A stretch of 64,000 bases of DNA, taken from NCBI RefSeq assembly GCF_016889705.1, contig NZ_CP069526.1, positions 2,914,001 to 2,978,000 of the forward strand, written 5' to 3'. Made by a program: the position numbers and the translations under genes. Below, in pieces: positions 1 to 9,254 of the stretch. How positions within the stretch are numbered: the first letter of the stretch is position 1; every line of letters begins with the position of its first letter. Under the pieces are notes generated by a model, which saw nothing but the letters and a program-made list of their open reading frames with translations, had not been told where the DNA came from and did no database searches. Origin of the DNA: Amycolatopsis sp. FDAARGOS 1241. Lineage in GTDB: Bacteria; Actinomycetota; Actinomycetes; Mycobacteriales; Pseudonocardiaceae.

Positions 1-55
1 GCAGCCCGTCGCGGACGATGGGGTGGTCGTCGGCGATGAGCAGCGTGACGGTCAT
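1..55 (-). CDS. Response regulator, NarL/LuxR type (first 18 codons only)
   Basis: Only the N-terminus is in the window; the gene runs off the left edge. Reading the minus strand from the ATG at 55 gives MTVTLLIADDHPIVRDGL, the classic beginning of a receiver domain, with the paired acidic residues (ADD) that bind magnesium near the phosphorylation site. The ATG overlaps the TGA of the upstream sensor kinase as ATGA, so the two are translationally coupled and form one two-component system. The output domain is not visible; a LuxR-type DNA-binding domain is inferred from the HisKA_3 class of the partner kinase. Confidence 0.85.
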   Translation of the reverse strand, partial: MTVTLLIADDHPIVRDGL

Positions 56-1383
56 GCGGACGCCCCCTCGTTCTCGATCCCGTCCAGTGTGGCAGCCGGG
101 ACGGCGGGCAGGTTCACCGAGATCGCCGTGCCGCCACCGGGTTCCGACTCCACGTGCAGCGTGCCCGCGAGCCGCTGCACACGGCTGCGCATGCCCGGCA
201 GCCCGAAGCCGCCTTCGCCCGGCGCGGGGTCGTCGGGGCCGAACCCGACGCCGTCGTCGCGCACGTCGAGCGAGACCTCGTCGCCCATGTACGACAACGT
301 GAGCCCGGCCCGTCCGGCCCGCGCATGTTTGGCCACATTGGACAGTGCTTCCTGGGTGATCCGCAGCAGCGTCGCCTCGAGCTCGGGGTGCAGGGGCACC
401 GGCGTGCCGGTGGCCGTGAACCCGGCCGGCACGCCGGTGCGTTCGCTCCACAGCCGCGCGACCTCGGCGAGCGCGTCGGGCAGCGTCGCGGCTTCGAGCG
501 GTTCCGGGCGCAACGCGTGGACCGACCGCCGTGCGGCCGTGAGGTTCTCGCGCGCGAGCGCGGTGGCGGTGTCGAGGTGCCGCCGCCACTCGGCTGGGTC
601 GTCCTGCGCCTGCGCCGCCGCTTCGAGCTGGGTGATGATGCCGGTGAAGCCCTGCGCGAGCGTGTCGTGGATTTCCTCGCTCAGCCGCTGCCGTTCGTCG
701 AGCACGCCGGCTTCCCGCGCCTGGGTGAGCAGCTGCCGCTGCAGGCCGCGGTTCTCGGCCTCCGCGGCGGCGAGCTGGTCGAGCATGCGCTTGCGTTCGG
801 CGCTCTCGCGCCCGACGGCCGCGAACACCGCGCCGCCGCCACCGATCCCGGCGGTCTGCACGACCACGAGCGTCACCCAGATCGCCGGCGCTGTGGCGAG
901 TGCGTGGATCGGCCCGCCGTTCGCGACGGTGTTGATCAGCAGCGACGTGATGGCCACGCCGAGGATCGCCGCCGCCACCGGGCGCATCCGCATGGCCGCG
1001 AAGAACCCGTGCACCATGAAGATCAGGAAGTAGGTCTCCCTGGCCTCGAGCACCGAGCCGAAGCTCACGATCCCGGCGAAGGTGAGCGCGGCGAACGCAC
1101 CGTGCTCGCGCACCCGCGCGCTCGGCACGAGGGTGGTCAGCACGAGCCACCCCGCGGCGCCCGCCGCGATCGCGAGCGTGGTGAGCCGGTGCGCGGTCGT
1201 CTGGTCCGCGCGCAGCGCGCTCAGCAGGGTGGGAACGGCCAGCAGCACGTACGGCACCGTCGTTTCCGCGCGCGAGAACCACCAGTGCCACCGCGGGGGC
1301 GGATCCGCGTGCCGCTTCGCCACGGGTGGCAGCAGCGAGCCCCGCCAGTCCACCTTCACGTCCCGCGGGGCGCCCAGTCTCAT
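52..1383 (-). CDS. Sensor histidine kinase, NarL/DesK type (HisKA_3)
   Basis: A 443-residue membrane sensor kinase that phosphorylates the response regulator encoded just downstream. Hydrophobic segments fill about residues 43-190. A coiled linker follows (about 193-228), then a HisKA_3 dimerisation helix with motif DERQRLSEEIHD and the predicted phospho-acceptor His239. The HATPase_c domain has an N box (NVAKH, about 349), a DDGVGFG G1 box (about 376) and a GFGLPGMRSR G2 box (about 392). The ATG at 1383 is chosen because it overlaps the stop of the preceding chimeric gene (ATGA); longer readings only run into that gene. Such kinases usually sit beside an ABC efflux pair and sense cell-envelope or drug stress. 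The signal is unknown. Confidence 0.85.
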   Translation of the reverse strand: MRLGAPRDVKVDWRGSLLPPVAKRHADPPPRWHWWFSRAETTVPYVLLAVPTLLSALRADQTTAHRLTTLAIAAGAAGWLVLTTLVPSARVREHGAFAALTFAGIVSFGSVLEARETYFLIFMVHGFFAAMRMRPVAAAILGVAITSLLINTVANGGPIHALATAPAIWVTLVVVQTAGIGGGGAVFAAVGRESAERKRMLDQLAAAEAENRGLQRQLLTQAREAGVLDERQRLSEEIHDTLAQGFTGIITQLEAAAQAQDDPAEWRRHLDTATALARENLTAARRSVHALRPEPLEAATLPDALAEVARLWSERTGVPAGFTATGTPVPLHPELEATLLRITQEALSNVAKHARAGRAGLTLSYMGDEVSLDVRDDGVGFGPDDPAPGEGGFGLPGMRSRVQRLAGTLHVESEPGGGTAISVNLPAVPAATLDGIENEGASA

Positions 1384-2501
1384 GCCTTCAGGTCCTTCTG
1401 CTGCGGCCAGAGCACCGACCAGCTTTGGGTGCGGCCGGTGAGCAGCCAGATCGGCAGGTGCTCGCTCGCGTTGGGCACACGCAGGTGGTTTTCCACCCTG
1501 CCGATGATCCGCGCGGAACGGAAGTGCGGCGTCAGTTTCGCCGGATCCGCCCCCACGAAGAGCACCGCGTCGGCGGAATCGGGCGGCCGGCCGAAGTACC
1601 AGAGGCCGCGGCTGCCGCTGTAGGCCTCCGGCAGGCCGAACTCCGGGCCGTAGCGGTCGAGCGCGCCGCCGGCCCAGTAGCCGGCCGTGACGAGCGCGGT
1701 GCGGGTGCGTTCTCCGGGTGGCAGCAGCCGGTAGACCCCGGCGACGGCCTCCGCGAGGTCCGGCCAGCCGACCTCTTCGGTGGCGTACGCCGGATGCGGG
1801 GCTTCGGGGTGCTCGACGAGCCACTGCACGGGCCACACGGGTAGCGCGTAGGGCAGGCTGTACAGCGCCGACAGGACGAACACCGGCCACGTGGGCACCC
1901 ACCGCCACCACAGCGCGGGCCGCCGGTCCTGCAGGTGCACGGCCGCGGCGGCCCACAGGATCGGGAACGTCCCGGCGGCGTAGTAGAACCGGCCGTTGGC
2001 CACGAGGAACAGCGCGACGACGCCGACCGCCGTCCTCAGCGCACCGACCGAGAACAGCGCGAGCGCGCCGAGCAGCACCACGGCCGCGAACCAGCCGAGG
2101 TTCACCGGCAGCGCCATGCCCAGCGCGATCCTGCCCGCCCCCACGACGAGCAGGATCGCGACCGCGACGGCGGCCAGGTTCACCAGCAGCTGCGCGGCCA
2201 GCAGCCGGCCGGGCGGCACGGGGCTCGCCGACAGGCGCTTGAGCACACCCTTCTCGCGGTAGGTGGCCACGGCGGCCGGGAACAGCATCACCGCGAGCAT
2301 CCCGATCAGGATCGCCACCGCCATCGGCGCGATCAGCGTCGGCAGCGCGGCGTGCCCGCCGAGTTCGGCGCTCGGCTGGTTCGTGCCCGGCATCAGGCCG
2401 AACACGAGCACGAGCGCGAGCGGGATGCCGAGCGCCGTGATGGGCGCACCCGGGTCGCGCAGGAACAGCTTCGCCTCGACGGCGGTCATCTTCCCCAGCA
2501 T
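1380..2501 (-). CDS. Chimeric protein: ABC-2 permease N-half fused to GT39-family glycosyltransferase C-half
   Basis: This 373-residue frame joins two unrelated membrane proteins. Residues 1 to about 155 are the first half of a DrrB-like ABC-2 permease (RDPGAP near the start, a YREKGVLKRLSASPVPP cytoplasmic loop at 81-97, then two membrane helices). From about residue 156 the sequence becomes the C-terminal half of a GT39/PMT-like glycosyltransferase. It has the landmarks of the intact copy at 32147-33625 (YYAAG, EVGWPDLAEAVAGVYR, EAYSG, and the terminal SWSVLWP). The junction lies near 2036 and is in frame. Neither half looks complete: ABC-2 permeases normally have six helices, and GT39 proteins need their N-terminal catalytic Asp/Glu loop. 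The frame lies 12 bp after the ATPase and overlaps the kinase, so transcription of the operon is probably kept. A deletion fusion is the simplest explanation. Confidence 0.8.
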   Translation of the reverse strand: MLGKMTAVEAKLFLRDPGAPITALGIPLALVLVFGLMPGTNQPSAELGGHAALPTLIAPMAVAILIGMLAVMLFPAAVATYREKGVLKRLSASPVPPGRLLAAQLLVNLAAVAVAILLVVGAGRIALGMALPVNLGWFAAVVLLGALALFSVGALRTAVGVVALFLVANGRFYYAAGTFPILWAAAAVHLQDRRPALWWRWVPTWPVFVLSALYSLPYALPVWPVQWLVEHPEAPHPAYATEEVGWPDLAEAVAGVYRLLPPGERTRTALVTAGYWAGGALDRYGPEFGLPEAYSGSRGLWYFGRPPDSADAVLFVGADPAKLTPHFRSARIIGRVENHLRVPNASEHLPIWLLTGRTQSWSVLWPQQKDLKA

Positions 2502-2513
2502 TTCCTTGCCCCT

Positions 2514-3419
2514 TCAGCCCATCTTCTTGCCGGTCAGCGCGACGAACGCATCGTCGAGGCCGGCTTGGTCCACCCGCAGGTCCCCGGCGATGACCTGGCG
2601 GCGGGCGAGGAACGACGTGACGGTCTGCAGCGCGGCGCCGCGGCCCGTCACCACGAGCTGGGAGCCGTGGCGCTCGACCTCGAGCACGTCGGGCAGGCCC
2701 GAGAGCTCGCCGAGATCGACCGGCGCCGAGGGGCGGAACCGGATGCGCTGCTCGGCGCCGATCCGGCGGACCAGGCCCGCGGGCGTGTCGACGGCCGCGA
2801 CGCGCCCCGCGTCGATCACGGCGATCCGGTCGCAGAGCCGCTCGGCTTCCTCCATGAAGTGCGTGACCAGCACGACCGTCACGCCTTCCGCGCGCACGGC
2901 CTCGACGAGGTCCCAGGTATCGCGGCGGGCCTGCGGGTCCAAGCCCGTGGTGAGCTCGTCGAGCACCGCGACCTCGGGGCTGCCGACGAGCGCGAGCGCG
3001 ATCGACAGGCGCTGCTGCCGGCCCCCCGACAGCTTGTTGTACGGCGTCGCACGCTGGTCCGTGAGCCCCAGCAGGCCGAGCAGCCGCTCGGGGTCCGCGG
3101 GCTTGCGGTAGAAGGACGAGTACAGCTCAAGCGCCTCGCCCACTCGCAGCCGGTCGGGCAGCCGGCTCTCCTGCAGCTGCACACCCACGCGCTGGCGCAG
3201 CTCGGCGCGGTCGCGGCGCGAGTCGAGCCCGAGCACCGAGCACGTGCCGGCGTCGGGCACCCGCAGGCCCTCGACGCACTCGACCGTCGTCGTCTTGCCC
3301 GCGCCGTTCGGGCCGACGATCCCGAAGATCTCGCCCCGCTCCACGGTGAACGACACGTCGTCCACCGCCACTTTCTCGCCGTAGGTCTTGTGGAGGTGCT
3401 GGACCTCGATCACCGGCAT
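2514..3419 (-). CDS. ABC transporter ATP-binding protein, DrrA/daunorubicin-resistance type
   Basis: This 301-residue cytosolic ATPase would energise an ABC-2 exporter. It has Walker A GPNGAGKTT (36-44), a Q-loop around QLQES (81-85), signature LSGGRQQR (130-137), Walker B AVLDE followed by LTTGLD (151-161), and the switch His in THFMEEAE (about 187). A C-terminal beta-rich extension (about 215-301) is typical of drug and bacitracin-type exporters. The ATG at 3419 follows a GAGAGGGG ribosome site; longer readings upstream have no such site. Its partner permease directly downstream is truncated and fused to a glycosyltransferase fragment, so the exporter is probably non-functional unless another permease substitutes. 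Confidence 0.9.
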   Translation of the reverse strand: MPVIEVQHLHKTYGEKVAVDDVSFTVERGEIFGIVGPNGAGKTTTVECVEGLRVPDAGTCSVLGLDSRRDRAELRQRVGVQLQESRLPDRLRVGEALELYSSFYRKPADPERLLGLLGLTDQRATPYNKLSGGRQQRLSIALALVGSPEVAVLDELTTGLDPQARRDTWDLVEAVRAEGVTVVLVTHFMEEAERLCDRIAVIDAGRVAAVDTPAGLVRRIGAEQRIRFRPSAPVDLGELSGLPDVLEVERHGSQLVVTGRGAALQTVTSFLARRQVIAGDLRVDQAGLDDAFVALTGKKMG

Positions 3420-3553
3420 GGCCGCCGTCCCCTCTCGATCACCACGTTTCGTCGTGAACGAGAGTTCCGTGCGCAGGGGGTGCGGCGGATCGCCGGAACG
3501 GCCACACCCGCCATCCACCAGGAGGCGGCGGGCATCCACCGATCGGTGGATGG

Positions 3554-4072
3554 TTACCGGCGGCGGCGCCAGGTCACGGTGATGTCCTTTGTGGACAGCC
3601 AAGCGGTGAGGTCGTAGCCGTGGGCGGACAGGCCGTCCACGGTGGCGTAGGCGGTTTCCAGCGCGTACGTGCCTTCGGCGGGGGGCAGCAGCCCGGCCGC
3701 GACGGCGGCCAGCAGCTCGTCGATGTCGATCAGGCGCACGGAGAACTTGTCCTTGAGCACGAGGTCGAGGTAGAGGTCGGTGGCGAACCAGCGGGAGCCT
3801 TCGCGGCGCACGCGGACCACGTCGAGGTAGAAGTCCTGGTCGCGTTCGTGGCCGGGGGTGAACCAGAAGTCGGTGATGCGCAGTCCGAGGTCCGGCAGCA
3901 GCCACGACTCGAGGTAGTGGAACTGCTCGCGCCCGGGGGTCGGCCGCGCGAGGTAGAGGCCGAACGGCTCCTGGCGGAACTCTTCCACCTGCCGCACGAC
4001 GCCCTTGTTGTCCACGTTGACGCCGGCGGCCGGGTCGAAGCTCTCCACCTTCGGCGGGTGCACGTCGGTCAT
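3554..4072 (-). CDS. DUF402 domain protein (FAU-1-like, possible nucleotide phosphatase)
   Basis: A 172-residue soluble protein with a DUF402 core, visible as the run of acidic and aromatic residues around FYLDVVRV, ATDLYLDLVLKD and LIDIDELL. In characterised DUF402 proteins this barrel binds divalent metal and hydrolyses nucleoside di- or triphosphates, but the substrate here cannot be read from sequence. The ATG at 4072 gives the usual family length and begins MTDVHPP. It is transcribed in the same direction as the ABC cassette, but a 134-bp gap (3420-3553) separates them. That gap probably holds the ABC promoter; no other gene is visible in it. Confidence 0.75.
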   Translation of the reverse strand: MTDVHPPKVESFDPAAGVNVDNKGVVRQVEEFRQEPFGLYLARPTPGREQFHYLESWLLPDLGLRITDFWFTPGHERDQDFYLDVVRVRREGSRWFATDLYLDLVLKDKFSVRLIDIDELLAAVAAGLLPPAEGTYALETAYATVDGLSAHGYDLTAWLSTKDITVTWRRRR

Positions 4073-4235
4073 CCGCCCATCCTGCCGGGCGGGCCGCGGC
4101 GCGGGAGAGTGTTCGCGGTCCGTGTCGGCGAAATCCACCCGGTTGCCGAAATCGTCACGGGTCTGGCACGTGCGTCCCGTGCGCCGGAAGGGCCCGTTAC
4201 GGCTCGCCGGGTTCGAAACCGTCTTGAGGGACACG

Positions 4236-4765
4236 ATGTTCGGGATCCTCCGGCCGTGCCGGCACCGGCTGTCCGCGCGCCCGCGCACCGGCTGGCCGGC
4301 GCACCTGTGTGGGCTGTGCCTGGCGTTGCGCGACGAGCACGGGCCGCTCGCGCGCGTCGTCACGAACCACGACGGGCTGGTCGTGTCCGCGCTCGTGGGG
4401 GCGCAGTCCCCGGTTCCGGGCCGGCGACGAGCCGCGGGGCCGTACGCGGCTCGCGGCGGCGGTGTCGCTCCTGCTCGCCTCGGCGAAGGTCACCGACCAC
4501 GTGGCCGACGGCGACGGCGCATTCGGCCGGGAGCCCGTCGCCTCGACCGCCCGGGCGGGTCGTGGCGCGGTGGGCGCGGCGGGGTACGCAGACGGGTTCG
4601 ACAGCGCGGTGCTGGTGGCCGCGGTCGCGCGGCAGAGCGCGCTGGAGGAGGCGGTGGGGCCCCGGGGTTTCCGTGCTGGTGGTGAGCGAGCGGGCCGAGC
4701 CGGCGGCGCCGGCGGCGTTCGCGCAGACAGCCGTGCTCGCGGAGCCGCCCCGGGACCGTCGCGCC
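4236..4765 (+). pseudogene. Broken DUF5685 family gene
   Basis: The reading starts well at ATG 4236 after a TTGAGGG site: MFGILRPCRHRL, then HLCGLCLALRDEHGPLARV, which carries the family's conserved CxxC pair. After about 4403 the homology moves to the next frame (LAAAVSLLLASAKVTDHVADGDG, about 4445-4520, continuing to AVLVAAVARQ). It moves again near 4665 to the third frame (ERAEPAAPAAFAQTAVL), and then stops about 110 bp before uvrB. The family normally runs several hundred residues with a further metal-binding cysteine, so the 3' half is missing. Two frameshifts plus truncation make this a pseudogene. The function of DUF5685 is unknown. Confidence 0.7.
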
Positions 4766-4883
4766 GCTCACGGAGGGCGGGCGTTCGGGAAGAAGTGCGG
4801 GCCCGGCGTGCGCCGCGACGGCTGCCGAACCGCTCCCGCGCAGGTCAGCGGAGACGTAGCTGAAAACTGTCGGGGGGTCGGCC

Positions 4884-4894
4884 TACTCTGGAGG
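4884..4894 (+). promoter_or_regulatory. Putative uvrB -10 box and ribosome site
   Basis: TACTCT at 4884-4889 fits the actinobacterial TAnnnT -10 box and is followed by GGAGG at about 4889-4893 and the GTG at 4897. The box lies only seven bases before the start codon, so either transcription begins at or near the GTG (leaderless) or the real promoter is upstream and the GGAGG is used. No palindromic LexA box of the GAAC-N4-GTTC type is visible in the 100 bp upstream. Confidence 0.35.
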
Positions 4895-4896
4895 AC

Positions 4897-7056
<2,160 letters not shown>

Positions 7057-7064
7057 CGCTCGCG

Positions 7065-7098
7065 GGCTCCCTCGCCGCTCCGCCGCGGCGGGGGAGCC
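7065..7098 (+). terminator. Intrinsic terminator after uvrB
   Basis: Nine bases after the uvrB stop, GGCTCCCTCGCCGC (7065-7078) and GCGGCGGGGGAGCC (7085-7098) form a 14-bp stem with one mismatch and a 6-base loop. There is no T tract, which is usual for actinomycete terminators. Confidence 0.65.
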
Positions 7099-7184
7099 GG
7101 TCGCGGACGCGGGCAGCGCGCGGCGAGCGCCCGCGACGGCGAGCACCCGGCCGGGGCCGGGGGAGAGTTCGCGGACTGAGGTGC

Positions 7185-7800
7185 TTGGTTTGGTCGGCCG
7201 GGTCGCAGCGGCGGGGTCCGGCCGGAGCCGGGGAGAGTGCGCGGGTTGGGTTGCTCGGGTTGGTCGGTCGGGTCGCGGCGGCGAGGGCCCCGGTCGGGGC
7301 CGAGGAGGTTTCGCGGGTTGGGGTGCTTGGCTTGGCCAGCCGGGTCGCGGCGGCGAGGGGCTTGGCGGTGCCGCGGAGCTCTGCTGCGTTTGGTTAGTCG
7401 GGTCGCGGCGGCGGGGGTCCGGCCGGAGCCGGGGAGAGTGCGCGGGTTGGGTTGCTCGGGTCGGTCGGGTCGCGACGGCGAGGCCCCGGTCGGAGCCGGG
7501 GAAGTTTCGCGGGTTGCGGCACTTGGTTGGGTTGGCCCGTTCGCGGCGGCGAGGGTCCGGCTGGGGCCGGGGAGGTTTCGCGGCCTGGGGTGCTTGGTTT
7601 GGTTGGTCGGGTCGTGGTGGTGAGGGTCCGGCTGGGGTCGGGGAGAGTGCGCGGGTTGGGTTGCTCGGGTTGGTCGGTCGGGTCGCGGCGGCGAGGGTCC
7701 GGCTGGGGCTGGGGAGAGCTCGCGGGTTGGAGTTCTTGGCTTGGCCAGCCGGGTCGCGGCGGCGAGGGCCTCGGCGGTGCAGCGGAGCTCTGCCGCCTGT
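7185..7800 (+). repeat. Array of about nine degenerate ~71-bp direct repeats, G-rich
   Basis: A core GGGTCGCGGCGGCG recurs at 7200, 7270, 7342, 7400, 7467, 7538, 7609, 7680 and 7751. Spacings are 70, 72, 58, 67, 71, 71, 71 and 71 bp. Three flank types are interspersed: one with GGGGAGAGTGCGCGGGTTGG, one with GAGGTTTCGCGGGTTG, and one ending GCGGAGCTCTGC. The last type occurs twice, about 410 bp apart, with the same left flank CTTGGCCAGCC, which points to segmental duplication. The plus strand is strongly G over C and contains several G-tract clusters that could fold as quadruplexes. All plus frames are open because of composition, but translation gives only low-complexity R/G/A peptide, so this is judged non-coding. 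The rest of the gap (7099-7184 and 7801-7990) shows no further gene. Confidence 0.85.
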
Positions 7801-7990
7801 CGAGCGGAGCCGGGCTCAGCGGTGGCCAGTGGAGCGGACCTGGGTGAGGCCGGCCGCAGGCGTCGAGGTGGGCCGGGCGCTGAGGCGAGAGGTGTTCGGC
7901 TGCCGGTGGTGGGGCAGCGGTGGATTCGGCCGGCAGGCCGGCGGCGCGGCTGGATGTAGCCCGTTGGCGGTGTGGAGCGGAGGTGAGCCG

Positions 7991-8353
7991 GTGGCGCGGT
8001 TGGACGACGTGATCGCCCACTGCCTGGACAAGCCCGGGGCGGTGGAGACGTATCCGTTCGGTGAGCAAGTGCTCGTCGCGAAGGTGGCGGGGAAGGCGTT
8101 CGCTTTCCTGGGCCTGGAGCGGCCCGGGTCGGTGGGGCTCAAGTGCGGCGGCACGCGCGAGGAAGCCGCCGAGCTGCGTGGGCGGTACCCGGAGTCCGTG
8201 ACGGTCATGGACTACCTCGGGCGCTACGGCTGGAACAGCATCGATCTCGGGGCGCCCGCGAGCGCCGCCGTGCCCGCGCCCGAGCTCCTCGAACTGGTCG
8301 ACGCCTCATACGACGCCGTGCTCGCGAAAGTTCCCCACGTCCGGCGTCCCTGA
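7991..8353 (+). CDS. MmcQ/YjbR family DNA-binding-like protein
   Basis: A 120-residue protein of the CyaY-like YjbR fold: LDDVIAHCLDKPGAVETYPFG at the start, a central VAGKAFAFLG strand pair, GLKCGG, and the C-terminal GRYGWNSIDL followed by the LVDASYDAVLAKVP helix. The GTG at 7991 is preceded by GGAGGTGA. The frame is open much further upstream through the repeat array, but that extension has no family match and no better start. The biochemical role of the family is not established. It stands alone, following the repeat array and facing a minus-strand gene. Confidence 0.85.
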   Translation: MARLDDVIAHCLDKPGAVETYPFGEQVLVAKVAGKAFAFLGLERPGSVGLKCGGTREEAAELRGRYPESVTVMDYLGRYGWNSIDLGAPASAAVPAPELLELVDASYDAVLAKVPHVRRP

Positions 8354-8557
8354 CCCGACCCGCGCGCCAGCGCCCGGCGTTCGCGGTTGAGGCCTGCTGT
8401 CGCACCCGGATGGGGGTGGCTGAGTGGCGCGAGTGGCCTCGGCCTGGACCGCTGCCGGCAGTCGGCCGCAGAGACACGTCCGTCCGGTGCTCGGGGGCTG
8501 TGGCCGCCGCCGGTGGTGAGGGACAGGTCGCGGCGGGTCGGGTGCGAACCGCGCGGA

Positions 8558-8947
8558 TCAGCTGGGGGCGGGGGCGTTCTCGTCCGGCTGGAGGACGCCG
8601 AAGATGTTGCCGTCGGTGTCCTTGCAGTACGCGAGCCAGCCGACACCCGGCACAGAGTCCTTCGCCAGCGCCATGGTGCCACCGGCTTTGGCGACGGCGT
8701 CGATGGTCGCGTCGACGTCGTCGACGGCGATCGTGTTGACGAAGCCGTGCACGGGGGCATCTTCGGCGGGGGCCGGGCCGCGGCGGGGAAGGAGGCCACC
8801 GTCGATGCCGTCGCCGTCGCCGGTGTCGACGACCCAGTAGGGGATGTCGCCCCACTGCTCGATCTTCCAGCCGAACACGGCGGTGTAGAACGCGACGGCC
8901 CGCGCGGGGTCGCCGGCGTGGATCTCGAAGTGGACGGGCCGGGGCAT
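8558..8947 (-). CDS. VOC superfamily (glyoxalase/bleomycin-resistance fold) protein
   Basis: A 129-residue protein with the paired beta-alpha-beta-beta-beta modules of the VOC fold. It has HFEIHAGDPARAVAFYTAVFGW at the N-terminus, and a second half with TIAVDDVDATIDAV, GGTMALAKDSVPGVGW and DTDGNIFGVLQPD. The His and Glu-type metal ligand positions are only partly evident, so enzyme versus binding-protein function is open. The ATG at 8947 follows AGGAGGCAGCC. The 204 bp between this gene and the convergent YjbR gene hold nothing recognisable. Confidence 0.85.
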   Translation of the reverse strand: MPRPVHFEIHAGDPARAVAFYTAVFGWKIEQWGDIPYWVVDTGDGDGIDGGLLPRRGPAPAEDAPVHGFVNTIAVDDVDATIDAVAKAGGTMALAKDSVPGVGWLAYCKDTDGNIFGVLQPDENAPAPS

Positions 8948-9254
8948 GGCTGCCTCCTCAGACCGGACCGACAAGGGCGAGCCGAGACTACGCCCCGCAC
9001 CGCCCCCCGAGGTCACCCGAGCCGCTGCCCGGCGCGGCGCGGCGATCGCGTACTCGTGCCCTCCGGCGAGCAGGGCCCACGGCCACCGGGCCGGCCCGAT
9101 GGCCGTGGGCGGATCGCGACCGGGCTCTACGGCGAGCGGCCCGAGGGCGGCCAAGCCGGCGCCGGCGCGGCGGCCGCGCCGTTCGCGGCCGCGGCCACGC
9201 GCTCAGCGGTCCGCGTGCGGCCTGCCCATCGGACGCCGAAGATCAACAAAGGAC
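8948..9254. other. Intergenic stretch, no gene recognised
   Basis: These 307 bp lie between the VOC gene start and the 3' end of the S37 peptidase pseudogene. Open frames exist on both strands but consist of low-complexity Arg/Ala/Pro sequence with no family resemblance. The promoter of the VOC gene must lie here; no clear -10/-35 pair was seen. Confidence 0.5.

Noticed and set aside
4195..4235. tRNA-like segment with GGTTCGAAACC
   Set aside because: No acceptor stem or anticodon arm can be folded around it; it is just upstream of the DUF5685 start.
7185..7800. CRISPR array
   Set aside because: The repeats are 71 bp, degenerate and directly adjoining, with no unique spacers and no cas genes nearby.
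7181..8353. A 390-codon plus frame spanning the repeat array and the YjbR gene
   Set aside because: Only its last 120 codons match a family and have a ribosome site; the rest is translated repeat DNA.
8558..9154. Longer start for the VOC protein (198 codons)
   Set aside because: The extra N-terminus is low-complexity, and AGGAGG directly precedes the ATG at 8947.
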